DNA of 64,000 bases from VRUE01 sp963716735 (GCA_963716735.1 OY970321.1:2542001-2606000), one strand, 5' to 3'; numbered from the stretch's first letter, positions 44,169 through 53,024 are shown. Notes: a model not told the origin generated them from the letters alone. Made by a program: numbers and translations.

Positions 44169-45161
44169 TCAGGAGTGGACCGATGTACCGAAAAGGACCT
44201 CGTGCAGGCCCTCGACGAGGCTTCGCGAAAGCGCGCAGTCGCCACCCAGCTCGAGGCCGTCCAGGTCACGCTCGATCACGGCGCCGAGCCAGGCGGCCGC
44301 GGGGCCGAGGGCCCAGGCATCGGCGTTTCGCTCGAGGCTCGTCGTGCAGGAGAGGATCGTGCCGCCGCTCTTCACCTTGACGACGACGCCGGCGAGGCGC
44401 CGCTTGCCGGCGGCGGAGACTTCGGCCGCCAGCCGGCACGAGCCAGACAGCTCGCCGGGTAGCCGCAGTTGCGGGACGACGAGCAGGAACGCGGTCTCGA
44501 CCTCCAGCCGGCCAATCGACGCGGACTGCTCTGGAAGGTCGCGGCCCTCCCAGCGTGCCGCGGCGGAGAGCGGGCCGATTCCAAGGCGCTGCCAGGCGGT
44601 GATCGCATACGGAGTGCCTCTGCCGTTGCCGGGACACGGCTCGACCAGGCCGGCAAGCCGCATCGCGGCGAGGCGCCGCTCCAGCGACGGGTAGCTGAGC
44701 GAGGCGATGATGCCGTCGAGTTCGGTAAGGGTCAGCGGACCGGTGGCGAGCGCGCGCAACATGGTCGTCGACCAGCCGTCGGCGAGTGCCTTGATGGCCG
44801 CCTTCGCCTGGTTGCTGCCCAGGGTCAGTGGTCCTTCGGGAGCCTGGCTGAGCCAGCGCTCGAGGATGTCGAGAACGCCGAGCAGGTTCCGCCCGGCCGC
44901 GGTCAGCTCGTGCTCGAGCACTCCCGGGAAGCTGTTGCGGCGATGTCTTTCGATCGCACCTATCTCCGCCAGTCGCTTGAGCTGAGCGCGGAGGGTGCTT
45001 TGGGCCGGGGATCCGGCAGCACGCCGTAGCTCAATCTGCTGCATCGGCCCCTCGGCGAGGGCTTTCAGGATGAGTACGTTCAGCGGCGCGGCAAGCAGGA
45101 CGAGAGTCTGCGCTCCGGAGCGCGCCAGGGTTCCGCTCCCGTTGACCGTGTTCGCAGTCAA
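44169..45161 (-). CDS. Tandem winged-helix (HxlR-like) regulator with SCP2-like C-terminal domain, paralog A
   Basis: 330 residues from TTG 45161, with CATAAT 8 nt before it. Two HxlR/wHTH domains are intact: LNVLILKALAEGPMQQIELR ... LKRLAEIGAIERHRR and STTMLRALATGPLTLTELDG ... AAMRLAGLVEPCPG. The C-terminal 100 residues (ETAFLLVVPQLRLPGELSGS, then EGLHEVLFG) form the small SCP2-like domain common in actinobacterial HxlR proteins. Likely DNA-binding regulator. Paralogs B (45231) and C (47709) share the second wHTH and C-terminal domain but have lost the first. Confidence 0.85.
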   Translation of the reverse strand: MTANTVNGSGTLARSGAQTLVLLAAPLNVLILKALAEGPMQQIELRRAAGSPAQSTLRAQLKRLAEIGAIERHRRNSFPGVLEHELTAAGRNLLGVLDILERWLSQAPEGPLTLGSNQAKAAIKALADGWSTTMLRALATGPLTLTELDGIIASLSYPSLERRLAAMRLAGLVEPCPGNGRGTPYAITAWQRLGIGPLSAAARWEGRDLPEQSASIGRLEVETAFLLVVPQLRLPGELSGSCRLAAEVSAAGKRRLAGVVVKVKSGGTILSCTTSLERNADAWALGPAAAWLGAVIERDLDGLELGGDCALSRSLVEGLHEVLFGTSVHS

Positions 45162-45169
45162 GCTGAGTC

Positions 45170-45199
45170 ATTATGACATTAATCAGTTTTATTTGGGAA
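45170..45199 (-). promoter_or_regulatory. Shared element of the HxlR-like paralogs, copy 1
   Basis: Minus strand TTCCCAAA and TGTCATAAT, with 13 nt between them. It stands just before the start of paralog A. The same pair occurs before paralogs B and C. Confidence 0.7.
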
Positions 45200-45230
45200 T
45201 ACGCCAGGTTGTCCGAGGATGAGCAACGTC

Positions 45231-46244
45231 TCAAGCCACGGGAATCCCGAACAGCACCTCGTACAGGCCGTCGATGAGCGCCCCGGCGAGGCGGGCGTCG
45301 CCACCGAGCTTGATGCGCCCGGCGCTGGGCTCGACCAGGGTGTCGAGCCAGTCGATGGGGGAGCCGGTCGCGAAGGTCTCGGCGTCCTCGTCCAGGAGCG
45401 GGGAAGCGGAGATGACCCGTCCTGCCTCCACCTCCACCGTGGCGCCCACCATGAGCGCTCCATCGCCGGGTATCTGTACGCCGAGCCTGCAGGGGCCGGC
45501 CAGGTCGGAGGGCAGCTTCACCAGCGGCAGGGCGAGCTGGAAGGCGGCCTCGACGTCGAGGATGTCCGGTGAGGCCGTGTCCTGTTCCAGGTGGCGACGC
45601 TCCATCCGCGCCGCGGCGCTGAGTGGCGCGACGCCTTCGCGGAGCCAGTCGGTCACGGCGTAGCGCGTCTCCCCGCCACTGTCGGGCCTGGCCTCGACCA
45701 TCTCCGTCCTGACCATCGCTTGCAGGTGTTCGTCCAGTGTCTCGGGGTTGAGCGACACGACGTCTCGCTCCAGCTCGGACAGCGTCAGCGGCTGCCCCGC
45801 GAGGGCATGCGTGACGGTCGCCGACCAGCAGCAGACCAGCGTCGCTATCGCTCCTGTGGCCTCGGGGCCGATCTGCAGCGGGCCGTTGGGACGGTTGCGC
45901 AGCCAGCGCTCCAAGGTGAAGGCGACGAAGAGCATTTCCCCGCCCTTGGGCGAGGCTTTCATCGGGGTGTGAGGACCGATTGGGTGACCGCGGTGGAGGT
46001 CGGGCTCCGGCGGGTCCTCCTCTTCATCATCGAACTCCTTGTCCTCGTCCTCGTAGTCGTCGGGCTCGATCTCATCCGGCACGACGTCGACGAGCGCGCC
46101 GACGACTCCGCCCTGGAGGGCAAGCTCCAGCAGCTCGAGCAGCTCTTCCCGGGAAGCGGAGGTCGAGATAAAGAGCAGCGTCAACGTTCCGGCACGCGCC
46201 CTGAACCCGCTCCCAGTGGCCTCGATCGCAGCCAACTCGGACAT
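45231..46244 (-). CDS. HxlR/SCP2-like protein, paralog B, with acidic insert
   Basis: 337 residues. The first half has lost the winged helix of paralog A and carries an acidic stretch (DYEDEDKEFDDEEEDPPEPD); the second wHTH (ATVTHALAGQPLTLSELERD) and the C-terminal domain (LALPLVKLPSDLAGPCRLGV ... LYEVLFGIPVA) remain. The ATG at 46244 lies inside the CATAAT box, so the TTG ten nt further (46234) may be the real start of a leaderless message. Likely regulatory or interaction protein. Confidence 0.78.
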   Translation of the reverse strand: MSELAAIEATGSGFRARAGTLTLLFISTSASREELLELLELALQGGVVGALVDVVPDEIEPDDYEDEDKEFDDEEEDPPEPDLHRGHPIGPHTPMKASPKGGEMLFVAFTLERWLRNRPNGPLQIGPEATGAIATLVCCWSATVTHALAGQPLTLSELERDVVSLNPETLDEHLQAMVRTEMVEARPDSGGETRYAVTDWLREGVAPLSAAARMERRHLEQDTASPDILDVEAAFQLALPLVKLPSDLAGPCRLGVQIPGDGALMVGATVEVEAGRVISASPLLDEDAETFATGSPIDWLDTLVEPSAGRIKLGGDARLAGALIDGLYEVLFGIPVA

Positions 46245-46273
46245 TATGTCACGCGATAAGTCTCTTTTCGGAA
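46243..46273 (-). promoter_or_regulatory. Shared element of the HxlR-like paralogs, copy 2
   Basis: Minus strand TTCCGAAA and TGACATAAT with 14 nt between, immediately before paralog B. Confidence 0.65.
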
Positions 46274-46298
46274 TGCGCTGTTTTCGAAATGCCTGATT

Positions 46299-46336
46299 TG
46301 GGCGACCTCAAGGTCGAGGCCTCTACAATTAACGAT
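46299..46336 (+). promoter_or_regulatory. Promoter and operator of the AbiE-type pair
   Basis: TACAAT (46324-46329) is 7 nt before ATG 46337. Upstream lies GACCTCAAGGTC, a GACCT/AGGTC palindrome (46302-46313), suited to autoregulation by the antitoxin. Confidence 0.5.
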
Positions 46337-47050
46337 ATGGACGCTCTGTCGGCGGCGGATCTGGCTCGAGACCTCGAGACGTCGGTGCCGCGAATAACCC
46401 GCGTGGCCCGGCAAATGGGACTTGAAGCCCGGCGACCGGGTGGACGTTTTGCTTTCAGTCCACAGCACGCCGATCAGATGCGTCGCGCATTGGGCTTGGT
46501 TCCACAGGTCGACGGCCTCTCTCGTTCAGAGGTCATGGTCCTGGCGGCGCTGCGGAACGCTCCCTTCGGCTTGGTCTCGGCACGAGCAGTGGCGCGGCGA
46601 AGCGGTCTGTCCCCAACCGCGGCATCTCGCGCGCTTCGGCTCCTCCGCGGCAAGGGGCTCGTCGAGCAGTCGACGGAGATGGTCGCCGCCGGCCGAGCGC
46701 GGGAAATGACTGTCTGGCGAGCAAATCTCCTGCACCCGCGCTGGCTGGATTTGGACGCTGCTCTTGAGCGGGTCGAAAGGCCTGAGGAGCAGAAGCGCCG
46801 CGAGCGGGCGGAGAAGCGGGTGCCGAGGCGCCTGCGCCATCTCTTCTGGAATACGGCCGAGAGTCAGCTGGACATCGATCGTGCGGGCGCCTATATCGCC
46901 AGGCGGCTGCTGGGGACGATGGACCTACAGGGATTGGCATGGGGAGCACAGGTGCTCGCACCCGAGAACTGGGAACGGGCGGCCCGTGCTCGCGGCCTAG
47001 ACCCAAAGGTCAAACGCCTGGCGCGCAATCTTGCGCAGGCGGCGCGGTGA
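46337..47050 (+). CDS. Antitoxin-like double-HTH protein (partner of AbiEii)
   Basis: 237 residues from ATG 46337, chosen over a longer start at 46289 because TACAAT is 7 nt before it. First HTH: LSAADLARDLETSVPRITRV then GGRFAFSPQHADQM (MerR/excisionase-like). Second wHTH: SEVMVLAALRNAPFGLVSAR ... LSPTAASRALRLLRGKGLVE. The rest is helical and basic. It overlaps the next gene's GTG in a GTGA junction, the usual antitoxin-toxin arrangement. The domains differ from classical AbiEi, so the name is by context. Confidence 0.75.
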   Translation: MDALSAADLARDLETSVPRITRVARQMGLEARRPGGRFAFSPQHADQMRRALGLVPQVDGLSRSEVMVLAALRNAPFGLVSARAVARRSGLSPTAASRALRLLRGKGLVEQSTEMVAAGRAREMTVWRANLLHPRWLDLDAALERVERPEEQKRRERAEKRVPRRLRHLFWNTAESQLDIDRAGAYIARRLLGTMDLQGLAWGAQVLAPENWERAARARGLDPKVKRLARNLAQAAR

Positions 47051-47700
47051 ACGAGCTCCCCGATCGCATTCGCCGCATTCTGCCGCCGGACACCGCTGCG
47101 GCTTGGCGAGCTCTTGCTCCACATCTTCCGCCGGATCTTCATCTCGGAGGTGGCACCGCGGTCGCCGTTCATCTCGGGCACCGCGAAAGTCGCGATCTGG
47201 ATTTCTTTTTCCATCGGACGCTTGATCTCAGCGAGATTGAGCGTCTGATTGGCGGACTGGGCTCCTTTGCCGTTACGCACGTCTCCGACGGGACGCTGAA
47301 GGGCCTCTTCGGCGCTACCAAGATCGAGATCTTCGATGCCGTTCAGCTCAATCAGCTGGCTGAGCCGCTGGTGGTGGCCGGCCTCAGTGTCGCCGGCCTC
47401 CAGGACTTGATGGCGATGAAGCTCGAGGTGATGGCTGAGCGCGGAGAGATGCGCGACTACTTTGACGTCAAGGCGATCGATGAGAAGGGGTCAATCTCGG
47501 TTGAGGAGGGTGTCGAGCTCTATATGAGGCGCTACGACATTGGCCTGAGCAGCGAGGCGCTTGTCCATCTCTATCGGACCATGGGCGATCTGAGCGACGT
47601 TGAAGCCGATGACCTGCTCCCGATCGACCTGGCAGATTTGCAGCAGTGGTGGGGTGCGCGCCAGGCACAGGTGCTGCGGAACTCCGATCGCTTTGGCTGA
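47047..47700 (+). CDS. Nucleotidyltransferase AbiEii/AbiGii-type toxin
   Basis: 217 residues from GTG 47047. LHLGGGTAVAVHLGHRESRD-LDFFFH is the GGT-x-RxSxDLDF signature of DUF1814/AbiEii (Asp50 and Asp52 bind metal). The rest continues with IEIFDAVQLNQLAEPLVVAG, LMAMKLEVMAERGEMRDYFD and a C-terminal helical part. AbiEii toxins transfer NTPs to tRNA-like targets and stop growth during phage infection. It is directly coupled to the upstream double-HTH protein and sits between paralogs B and C of the HxlR-like family. Confidence 0.88.
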   Translation: MNELPDRIRRILPPDTAAAWRALAPHLPPDLHLGGGTAVAVHLGHRESRDLDFFFHRTLDLSEIERLIGGLGSFAVTHVSDGTLKGLFGATKIEIFDAVQLNQLAEPLVVAGLSVAGLQDLMAMKLEVMAERGEMRDYFDVKAIDEKGSISVEEGVELYMRRYDIGLSSEALVHLYRTMGDLSDVEADDLLPIDLADLQQWWGARQAQVLRNSDRFG

Positions 47701-47708
47701 GCCAAAGC

Positions 47709-48563
47709 TCAGCTGACCGAAGCGCCAAAGAGCGTCTTGTGCAGGTTGTCGAGCACCGCGCCGGACAGCCAGCGGTCGCCGCCGGTGCGCACTCGCTTCG
47801 CATCGGGCTCGATCACGGTGTCGAGCCAGTCAGCCGCGGTCGCCGCCGCCCAGGCATTGGCCGCGGTCTCCAGGCCATCCCGACAGGAGACGACGCGCCC
47901 TTCCTCGATCCGGGCGGTGACCCCGGTCAGGCCGACGCTCTCATCCTCTTTCAGGTTCAGCCCCAGGCGGCAGGTGCCGGAGAGCTCCCGCGGGAGCGTG
48001 AGCAGGGGCAGGCTCATTCGGAAGCCCGCGTCGACGTCGAGGGCGTCGATCGGTGCCATGCCCTCCATCGGGTGGCGCCGCTCGAGGCGCGCTGAGGCGA
48101 TCAGCGGAGCGATTCCGGCTCGCGCCCAGTCGGTCAAGGCGTAGATCGGCTCGCCGCCATCGGTGAGAGCCTCGATCTGTCCGGTGCCCTGCATCGCCCC
48201 GAGGTGGCGCTTCAGTCCTCGGCGGCCGAGGTCGTCGATCCTCTCGTCCAGCTCACGAAGCGTCATCGGTTCGCGGGCAAGCATGTGCACAACGGTCGCC
48301 GACCACGCTTCGGCGAGCGCGGCCACCGACCCCTCCGCTTCCGGGCCGTCGAAGGACACCGGGCCGTGCGGAGCGCTCTGCAGCCAGCGCTCGACTATGA
48401 AGGCGACGAAGAGCGCCTCGTGGCCGCGGTCGCTGACCCGGAAGACCCGGCCGGGCGCCACTTCGACCGGATGCTCCAGCGCCGTCCGCAGGATCCCGCG
48501 GTTGATCGGGTCAGTAGCCATCAGCAGTAGCTGCGCGCCAGCGCGCATTCTCCCGTCGCTCAT
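47709..48563 (-). CDS. HxlR/SCP2-like protein, paralog C
   Basis: 284 residues. ATG 48563 with GGGGGG 8 nt upstream. The first winged helix is reduced to TALEHPVEVAPGRVFRVSDR; the second (ATVVHMLAREPMTLRELDER ... HLGAMQGTGQIEALT) and the C-terminal domain (MSLPLLTLPRELSGTCRLGL ... NLHKTLFGASVS) are kept. It converges on the AbiEii gene with an 8-nt gap. Likely regulatory. Confidence 0.8.
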   Translation of the reverse strand: MSDGRMRAGAQLLLMATDPINRGILRTALEHPVEVAPGRVFRVSDRGHEALFVAFIVERWLQSAPHGPVSFDGPEAEGSVAALAEAWSATVVHMLAREPMTLRELDERIDDLGRRGLKRHLGAMQGTGQIEALTDGGEPIYALTDWARAGIAPLIASARLERRHPMEGMAPIDALDVDAGFRMSLPLLTLPRELSGTCRLGLNLKEDESVGLTGVTARIEEGRVVSCRDGLETAANAWAAATAADWLDTVIEPDAKRVRTGGDRWLSGAVLDNLHKTLFGASVS

Positions 48564-48592
48564 GCTGAGTCACCCCCCATCAAGGCCTCTCG

Positions 48593-48622
48593 ATTGTGAC
48601 ACGTTGCGGTTCCTTTTGGGAA
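48593..48622 (-). promoter_or_regulatory. Shared element of the HxlR-like paralogs, copy 3
   Basis: Minus strand TTCCCAAA and TGTCACAAT with 13 nt between, about 30 nt before paralog C. Confidence 0.65.
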
Positions 48623-48762
48623 TAAAGCAGATCCTCTCCGTCGTTTTCGTGTGTCATCGCCTTGGCTTCGTTAGGAAAAAGTAAGTAGAAGCGACGTCCA
48701 GGCTTTTGCCTCTTCCGCCCCGCGACTTAAGTAACGGGTACCGACCGCCGATCAAGGTGACA

Positions 48763-50403
48763 ATGTTCTTCGCCGCGATCCGTGCTCGCCTGCTCCCGTT
48801 CGCTCGTAGCGAGCACGGCATGGCGCTGCCGGCGGCGCTGTTCGCAACGGTCTCCAGCCTCGCCCTTGCCGGGGCGGCTGTGATGTCGACGGTCGACGTC
48901 CAGCGAGGCTCGAAGCGCGACAACGGCTCCAAGAGCGCGATCGGCGCGGCCGACGCCGGCGCAAACGTGGCGATGATGCGGCTCAACCGCCACGCGGCCC
49001 TGCTGACCAGCGTAAAACCCTGTTTCAAGCTCAACGCGACGACCGGTGAGCTCGAAGCCGGCGCGGCGCCGGTCTCTGAACCGAGCTGGTGCCCTCCGAT
49101 CGAAGGCGAAGTCGGCGGCGCCACCTACAGCTACCGCGTCAGCGCCTACGGCGCCGGGCTCGGCGTCGTCCACGTCGTCTCGACCGGCACGGCGAATGAA
49201 GTGACCAGGCGGATCCAACTCAGCCTGACCGAATCGAATCTCTGGACCGGGGTCACCAAAACGGACCTCATCAACAAAGAAACCGAACTGGCCGAAAAAA
49301 ATGGCAGCAGCCAGACCGAGCTCAACGAACTCAAAGAAGAACTGCTGGCGGCTGAAGAAGAATTGAAAAAAAGCGGCGGAATCGCCGGCCTGGTCGGGCG
49401 CGAAGGCATCACCGCCAGCGGCAACTCCGACATCCACGTCGGCGTTGCCACCGACGGCAACCTGACCACCTCAGGCAACACCAGCATCTGCGGCAGCATC
49501 CAGGTCGGGATCGGCAAAAAATGGACGCACACCGGCAACGCCTCGCAGTGCAGCGGCTACTCGGTCACGGAAGGAAACCTGTCGCTGCCCGCCGTCTCCA
49601 GCTTCATGCCGAGCGACATCGCCACGCACAATTCCAACGGCCGGATCACCGCTTGCAGCAAAGGCCTGCCGGCCGAATGCCAGAAAGACACCTACAACGG
49701 GAGTTGGAGCAAAACCGACCCCTTCAACCCGAGCAACCGCAGCATCAGCCTCTCCGGCAACACGATCCTCACCCTTGGCGGCAGCGACTACTGGGTCTGC
49801 TCGATCCAGCTCAGCGGCAACTCGAAGCTGATCATGGCCAAAGGGGCCCACGTGCGCTTCTTCTTCGACACGCCCGAGCACTGCGGTACCTCGAATCAGA
49901 TCAGCATGAGCGGCAACAACGAAATCACCGCCACGGGTTACCTGGGCACCCCCGGCCATTTCGACATGCCCGGCTTCTACCTGCTCGGCTCGCCCACGTA
50001 CACGAGCCAGGTTTCGCTCTCGGGCAACTCCTCGACCACCAACGAGTTCGTGGTCTACGGGCCCGATTCCTACATCAACGTCAGCGGCAACGCGACCTTC
50101 AAAGGCATCATCGCCGGCAAGCAGATCGCCTGGAGCGGCAACGGCAAGATCGAACAGGAGAAAGGCTTTGAAATTCCGCCCGAGCTGACGTCCCGCGCCG
50201 GAATCGAAGCCGTGATCAAAACGATCACCGGCAGCAAAGTGAGCAAAGAAGAAGAAATCAAAAAACTGGAACAGGAAGTCACCGAAATTCACAACCAGCT
50301 CACCGGCGTGGAAGCGGGCCGCACCTACAACGCCTCCGCCTACGTCGAGTGCAGTGCCACCCCCACCGCGACCGTCGCTCAGCAGCCCAGCGCCGGCTGC
50401 TGA
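48763..50403 (+). CDS. PilX-like type IV pilus assembly protein with large beta-rich domain
   Basis: 546 residues from ATG 48763, preceded by AAGGTGACA. The N-terminal helix EHGMALPAALFATVSSLALA is the PilX/pilin-like entry with the Glu-Arg-rich lead and hydrophobic helix. Then a coiled-coil segment (NKETELAEKNGSSQTELNEL), a Gly/Ser/Asn-rich beta-helix-like region with NxS[GT]N repeats (SGNSDIHVG, SGNTSICGS, SGNTILTLG, SGNSKLIMA, SGNNEITAT, SGNSSTTN), and a second coiled coil (KLEQEVTEIHNQL). It is the first gene of the pilus operon and is probably a minor pilin or surface protein. Confidence 0.8.
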   Translation: MFFAAIRARLLPFARSEHGMALPAALFATVSSLALAGAAVMSTVDVQRGSKRDNGSKSAIGAADAGANVAMMRLNRHAALLTSVKPCFKLNATTGELEAGAAPVSEPSWCPPIEGEVGGATYSYRVSAYGAGLGVVHVVSTGTANEVTRRIQLSLTESNLWTGVTKTDLINKETELAEKNGSSQTELNELKEELLAAEEELKKSGGIAGLVGREGITASGNSDIHVGVATDGNLTTSGNTSICGSIQVGIGKKWTHTGNASQCSGYSVTEGNLSLPAVSSFMPSDIATHNSNGRITACSKGLPAECQKDTYNGSWSKTDPFNPSNRSISLSGNTILTLGGSDYWVCSIQLSGNSKLIMAKGAHVRFFFDTPEHCGTSNQISMSGNNEITATGYLGTPGHFDMPGFYLLGSPTYTSQVSLSGNSSTTNEFVVYGPDSYINVSGNATFKGIIAGKQIAWSGNGKIEQEKGFEIPPELTSRAGIEAVIKTITGSKVSKEEEIKKLEQEVTEIHNQLTGVEAGRTYNASAYVECSATPTATVAQQPSAGC

Positions 50404-50442
50404 GCACTTCCTCGCTCGGCGCCCCCGGCGCTCGCCTCCGCA

Positions 50443-50506
50443 CCTCCCACGCCCACGATTCAAGCTCGGCGCTACCTCCCACGCCCACGATTCAAGCTCG
50501 GCGCTG
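50443..50506 (+). repeat. 32-bp tandem direct repeat
   Basis: Two copies (50443-50474 and 50475-50506) differ only in the last base. They lie between the PilX-like gene and the next gene, in sequence that is otherwise unremarkable. Confidence 0.85.
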
Positions 50507-50533
50507 TTCCTGTCGAGCTAGATAAGCGAACGT

Positions 50534-51121
50534 ATGAGAGAGGCCCTGAACAGCAATCCACTTGCCCAGGCCGCTGTGGTCGGCGTTCTGCTGATCTGCG
50601 TGGCGATCTTCGTCATGTCCTCCGGGGGCGGCGAAGAAGAAGCCGCCGAACCGGCTGCGACCAGCTCGACCTCGGTCAGCACCGAAAGCGCGCCCACTGA
50701 ATCGGCGTCGTCCGCCGGTCTGGGCGGCGCACTCGCCGCCGTCAGTCAGGCCACCGCCACCGCTCCGCCGCTGCCGCGCCCGTTGATGCGCGCCTGGAAG
50801 GCAAACGAGACGCCGGTCCTGCTCTTCGTCCGCGATGGCGGCATCGACGACCGACTGGTCAAGACCGCTACCGACGGTCTCGGCGGCTTCCGCAACGCCG
50901 CCGTCTTCATCGTCCCCGCCCATCAGATCTCCCGCTACGCGGCAATCACCGAGGGCGTCGGCGTAGACCGCGTGCCGGCCCTGGTGGTTGTCACGCCGAA
51001 GCATCTGGACCAATCTGTCCCGACCGCCTCTGTCAGCTACGGCTTCCAGAGCCCGCAGAGCATCGCCCAAGCCGTGATCGATGCCGGCTACAAGGGCCCG
51101 ACGGTCGACTACCACCCGTGA
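50534..51121 (+). CDS. Membrane-anchored protein in pilus operon
   Basis: 195 residues from ATG 50534. One N-terminal helix (AAVVGVLLICVAIFVMSS) is followed by a Ser/Thr/Glu linker and a 115-residue domain with ETPVLLFVRDGGIDDRLVKT, VFIVPAHQI and RVPALVVVTPKHLDQSVPTA, a thioredoxin-like strand pattern without active-site cysteines. Its stop is 7 nt before PilB, so it belongs to the operon. Function unknown; perhaps a PilB partner. Confidence 0.78.
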   Translation: MREALNSNPLAQAAVVGVLLICVAIFVMSSGGGEEEAAEPAATSSTSVSTESAPTESASSAGLGGALAAVSQATATAPPLPRPLMRAWKANETPVLLFVRDGGIDDRLVKTATDGLGGFRNAAVFIVPAHQISRYAAITEGVGVDRVPALVVVTPKHLDQSVPTASVSYGFQSPQSIAQAVIDAGYKGPTVDYHP

Positions 51122-51128
51122 GCTGAAC

Positions 51129-52922
51129 ATGGAGTCGCGGGACTTTCCCAGCCACCTGCGGCCGGTCCCCGATTCCGGCGACTCGACCGCGCCCGCGCTG
51201 GACCCCACGGCGGGGGGTGCTCCTGGCCTCACTCCGCCACGCGTGCGGGGCCGCTCCAGCGGCTTCGTCACCGACGTCATCGTCGACCTCGGCTTCGCCG
51301 GCGACGACGTGGCACGCCAGGCGATCGAGGGAGCGCGGACCGCTGGCCGCCCGCCCGAGCAGCTGCTGATCGAGCAGGGGGTGATAACCCCCGACCAGCT
51401 CTCCCGCGCCGTCGCCGAGCGCTTCGGACTCGACCACGTCGATCTTGCCGCCTACCAGGTCGACATGGCCGCGGCCAACCTGATCTCGGTCAACACCGCG
51501 CGCCGCTACCAGGCACTGCCGGTGGGCTTCGTCGACAAAGAGACCTTGCTGGTCGCGATGGCCGATCCCACCAACGTCCTCGCCGTCGACGACATCCAGA
51601 TCGCGACGGCGCTCGACTGCCGAGTAGCCGTTGCCTCTGAGGAGGACATCGAGTCGCTGATCGGCCGGCTCAACACGCTGCAGAGCGCCGTCAGCGAGGC
51701 GGTCACCGAGGGCGAGGCCGAGGCCGAGGGGGAACTGGCCGAGGTCGCCGACATGGAAGTCAGCGCCGAGGACGCGCCGGTGATCAAGCTCGTCTACAGC
51801 ATCCTCGGGCAGGCGGTGGGGGAGGGGGCCTCCGATGTCCACTTCGAGCCCGACGAGGAGGAGATGCGGGTCCGCTTCCGGGTCGACGGCGTGCTGCGCG
51901 AGGCCGCCCACGTGCCGAAGCGGATGATCAGCGCCGTCGTCTCGCGGGTGAAGATCATGAGCGACCTCAACATCGCTGAGAAACGCGTGCCCCAGGACGG
52001 CCGCGTCAGTGTCACGGTCGAGGACCGCCGCGTCGACCTGCGCGTGACGACGCTGCCGACGCAGCGCGGCGAGGGAGCGACGATCCGCATCCTCGACAAG
52101 GAGAACGCGCAGCGCACCCTCGACGACCTCGGCATGGACGGGGAGGGGCGGGTGCGCTTCGAGGAGTCGTTCCGGCAGTCCTACGGCGCGGTGCTGGTCA
52201 CCGGCCCGACCGGCTCGGGGAAGAGCACGACCCTCTACGCCGCCCTACAGGAGATCAACGAAGTCGAGCGCAACATCATCACGATCGAGGACCCGGTCGA
52301 GTACAGGCTCTCCGGCATCAACCAGATCAACGTCAACCGCAAGGCCGGCCTCGACTTCGCCACCGGGCTGCGCTCGATCCTCCGCGCCGATCCCGACATC
52401 GTCATGGTCGGCGAGATCCGCGACGGCGAGACCGCGCGGATCTCGATCGAGGCGGCGCTGACCGGGCACATGATGCTGACCACGCTGCACACCAACGACG
52501 CCCCCGGCGCGATCACCCGCCTGACCAAGATGGGGATCGAGGCCTTCCTCATCGCGTCGGCGGTCGACTGCGTGGTCGCCCAGCGCCTCGCGCGCAAGCT
52601 CTGCAGTCACTGCAAGCGGCGTACGATCGTGCCGCCGCAGGCACTCGCCGACGCCGAGATCCGCGTCGGCGGGGACCTCGAGGCCTATGAACCCGTCGGC
52701 TGCGCCCGCTGCAATCAGAGCGGCTACAAGGGCCGGGTAGGGATCTTCTCGGTGATGCGGATGGGCGACCGGATCAAGGAGATGGCAGTCGCCCAGGCCC
52801 CCGAGGCCGAAATCGCCACCGTCGCCCGCGAAGAAGGCATGCTCACCCTGCGCGAGGACGGCATCGGAAAGGTGCGCGCCGGCCTCACGTCCCTGGAGGA
52901 GGTACTCCGTGTCACCGCCTAG
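51129..52922 (+). CDS. pilB: PilB/GspE-type assembly ATPase
   Basis: 597 residues from ATG 51129. An N-terminal MshEN-like domain (LIEQGVITPDQLSRAVAERF) precedes the ATPase: Walker A GPTGSGKSTTLY (about 358-369), TIEDPVEYRLSGINQINVN, Walker B DIVMVGEIRDGETA, His box MLTTLHTNDAPGA and a C-terminal CSHCKRRT...CARCNQSG zinc ribbon. It extends the pilus (or pseudopilus) by ATP hydrolysis. A longer start at 51081 has no family similarity. Directly followed by pilT and pilC. Confidence 0.95.
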   Translation: MESRDFPSHLRPVPDSGDSTAPALDPTAGGAPGLTPPRVRGRSSGFVTDVIVDLGFAGDDVARQAIEGARTAGRPPEQLLIEQGVITPDQLSRAVAERFGLDHVDLAAYQVDMAAANLISVNTARRYQALPVGFVDKETLLVAMADPTNVLAVDDIQIATALDCRVAVASEEDIESLIGRLNTLQSAVSEAVTEGEAEAEGELAEVADMEVSAEDAPVIKLVYSILGQAVGEGASDVHFEPDEEEMRVRFRVDGVLREAAHVPKRMISAVVSRVKIMSDLNIAEKRVPQDGRVSVTVEDRRVDLRVTTLPTQRGEGATIRILDKENAQRTLDDLGMDGEGRVRFEESFRQSYGAVLVTGPTGSGKSTTLYAALQEINEVERNIITIEDPVEYRLSGINQINVNRKAGLDFATGLRSILRADPDIVMVGEIRDGETARISIEAALTGHMMLTTLHTNDAPGAITRLTKMGIEAFLIASAVDCVVAQRLARKLCSHCKRRTIVPPQALADAEIRVGGDLEAYEPVGCARCNQSGYKGRVGIFSVMRMGDRIKEMAVAQAPEAEIATVAREEGMLTLREDGIGKVRAGLTSLEEVLRVTA

Positions 52923-53024
52923 CAGCCGCCGTTCATTGAAGCTTTTTCCCCTTTATAGGGGGGACGATGCTGCAAAGAGCCGGGAGAGATTCAGGAATCC
53001 GCCCGGGAAGCCGATCTAAGCGCT

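Noticed and set aside
46289..46336. Earlier ATG of the antitoxin-like gene
   Set aside because: The added residues MPDLGDLKVEASTIND overlap the promoter and palindrome, and TACAAT sits 7 nt before ATG 46337.
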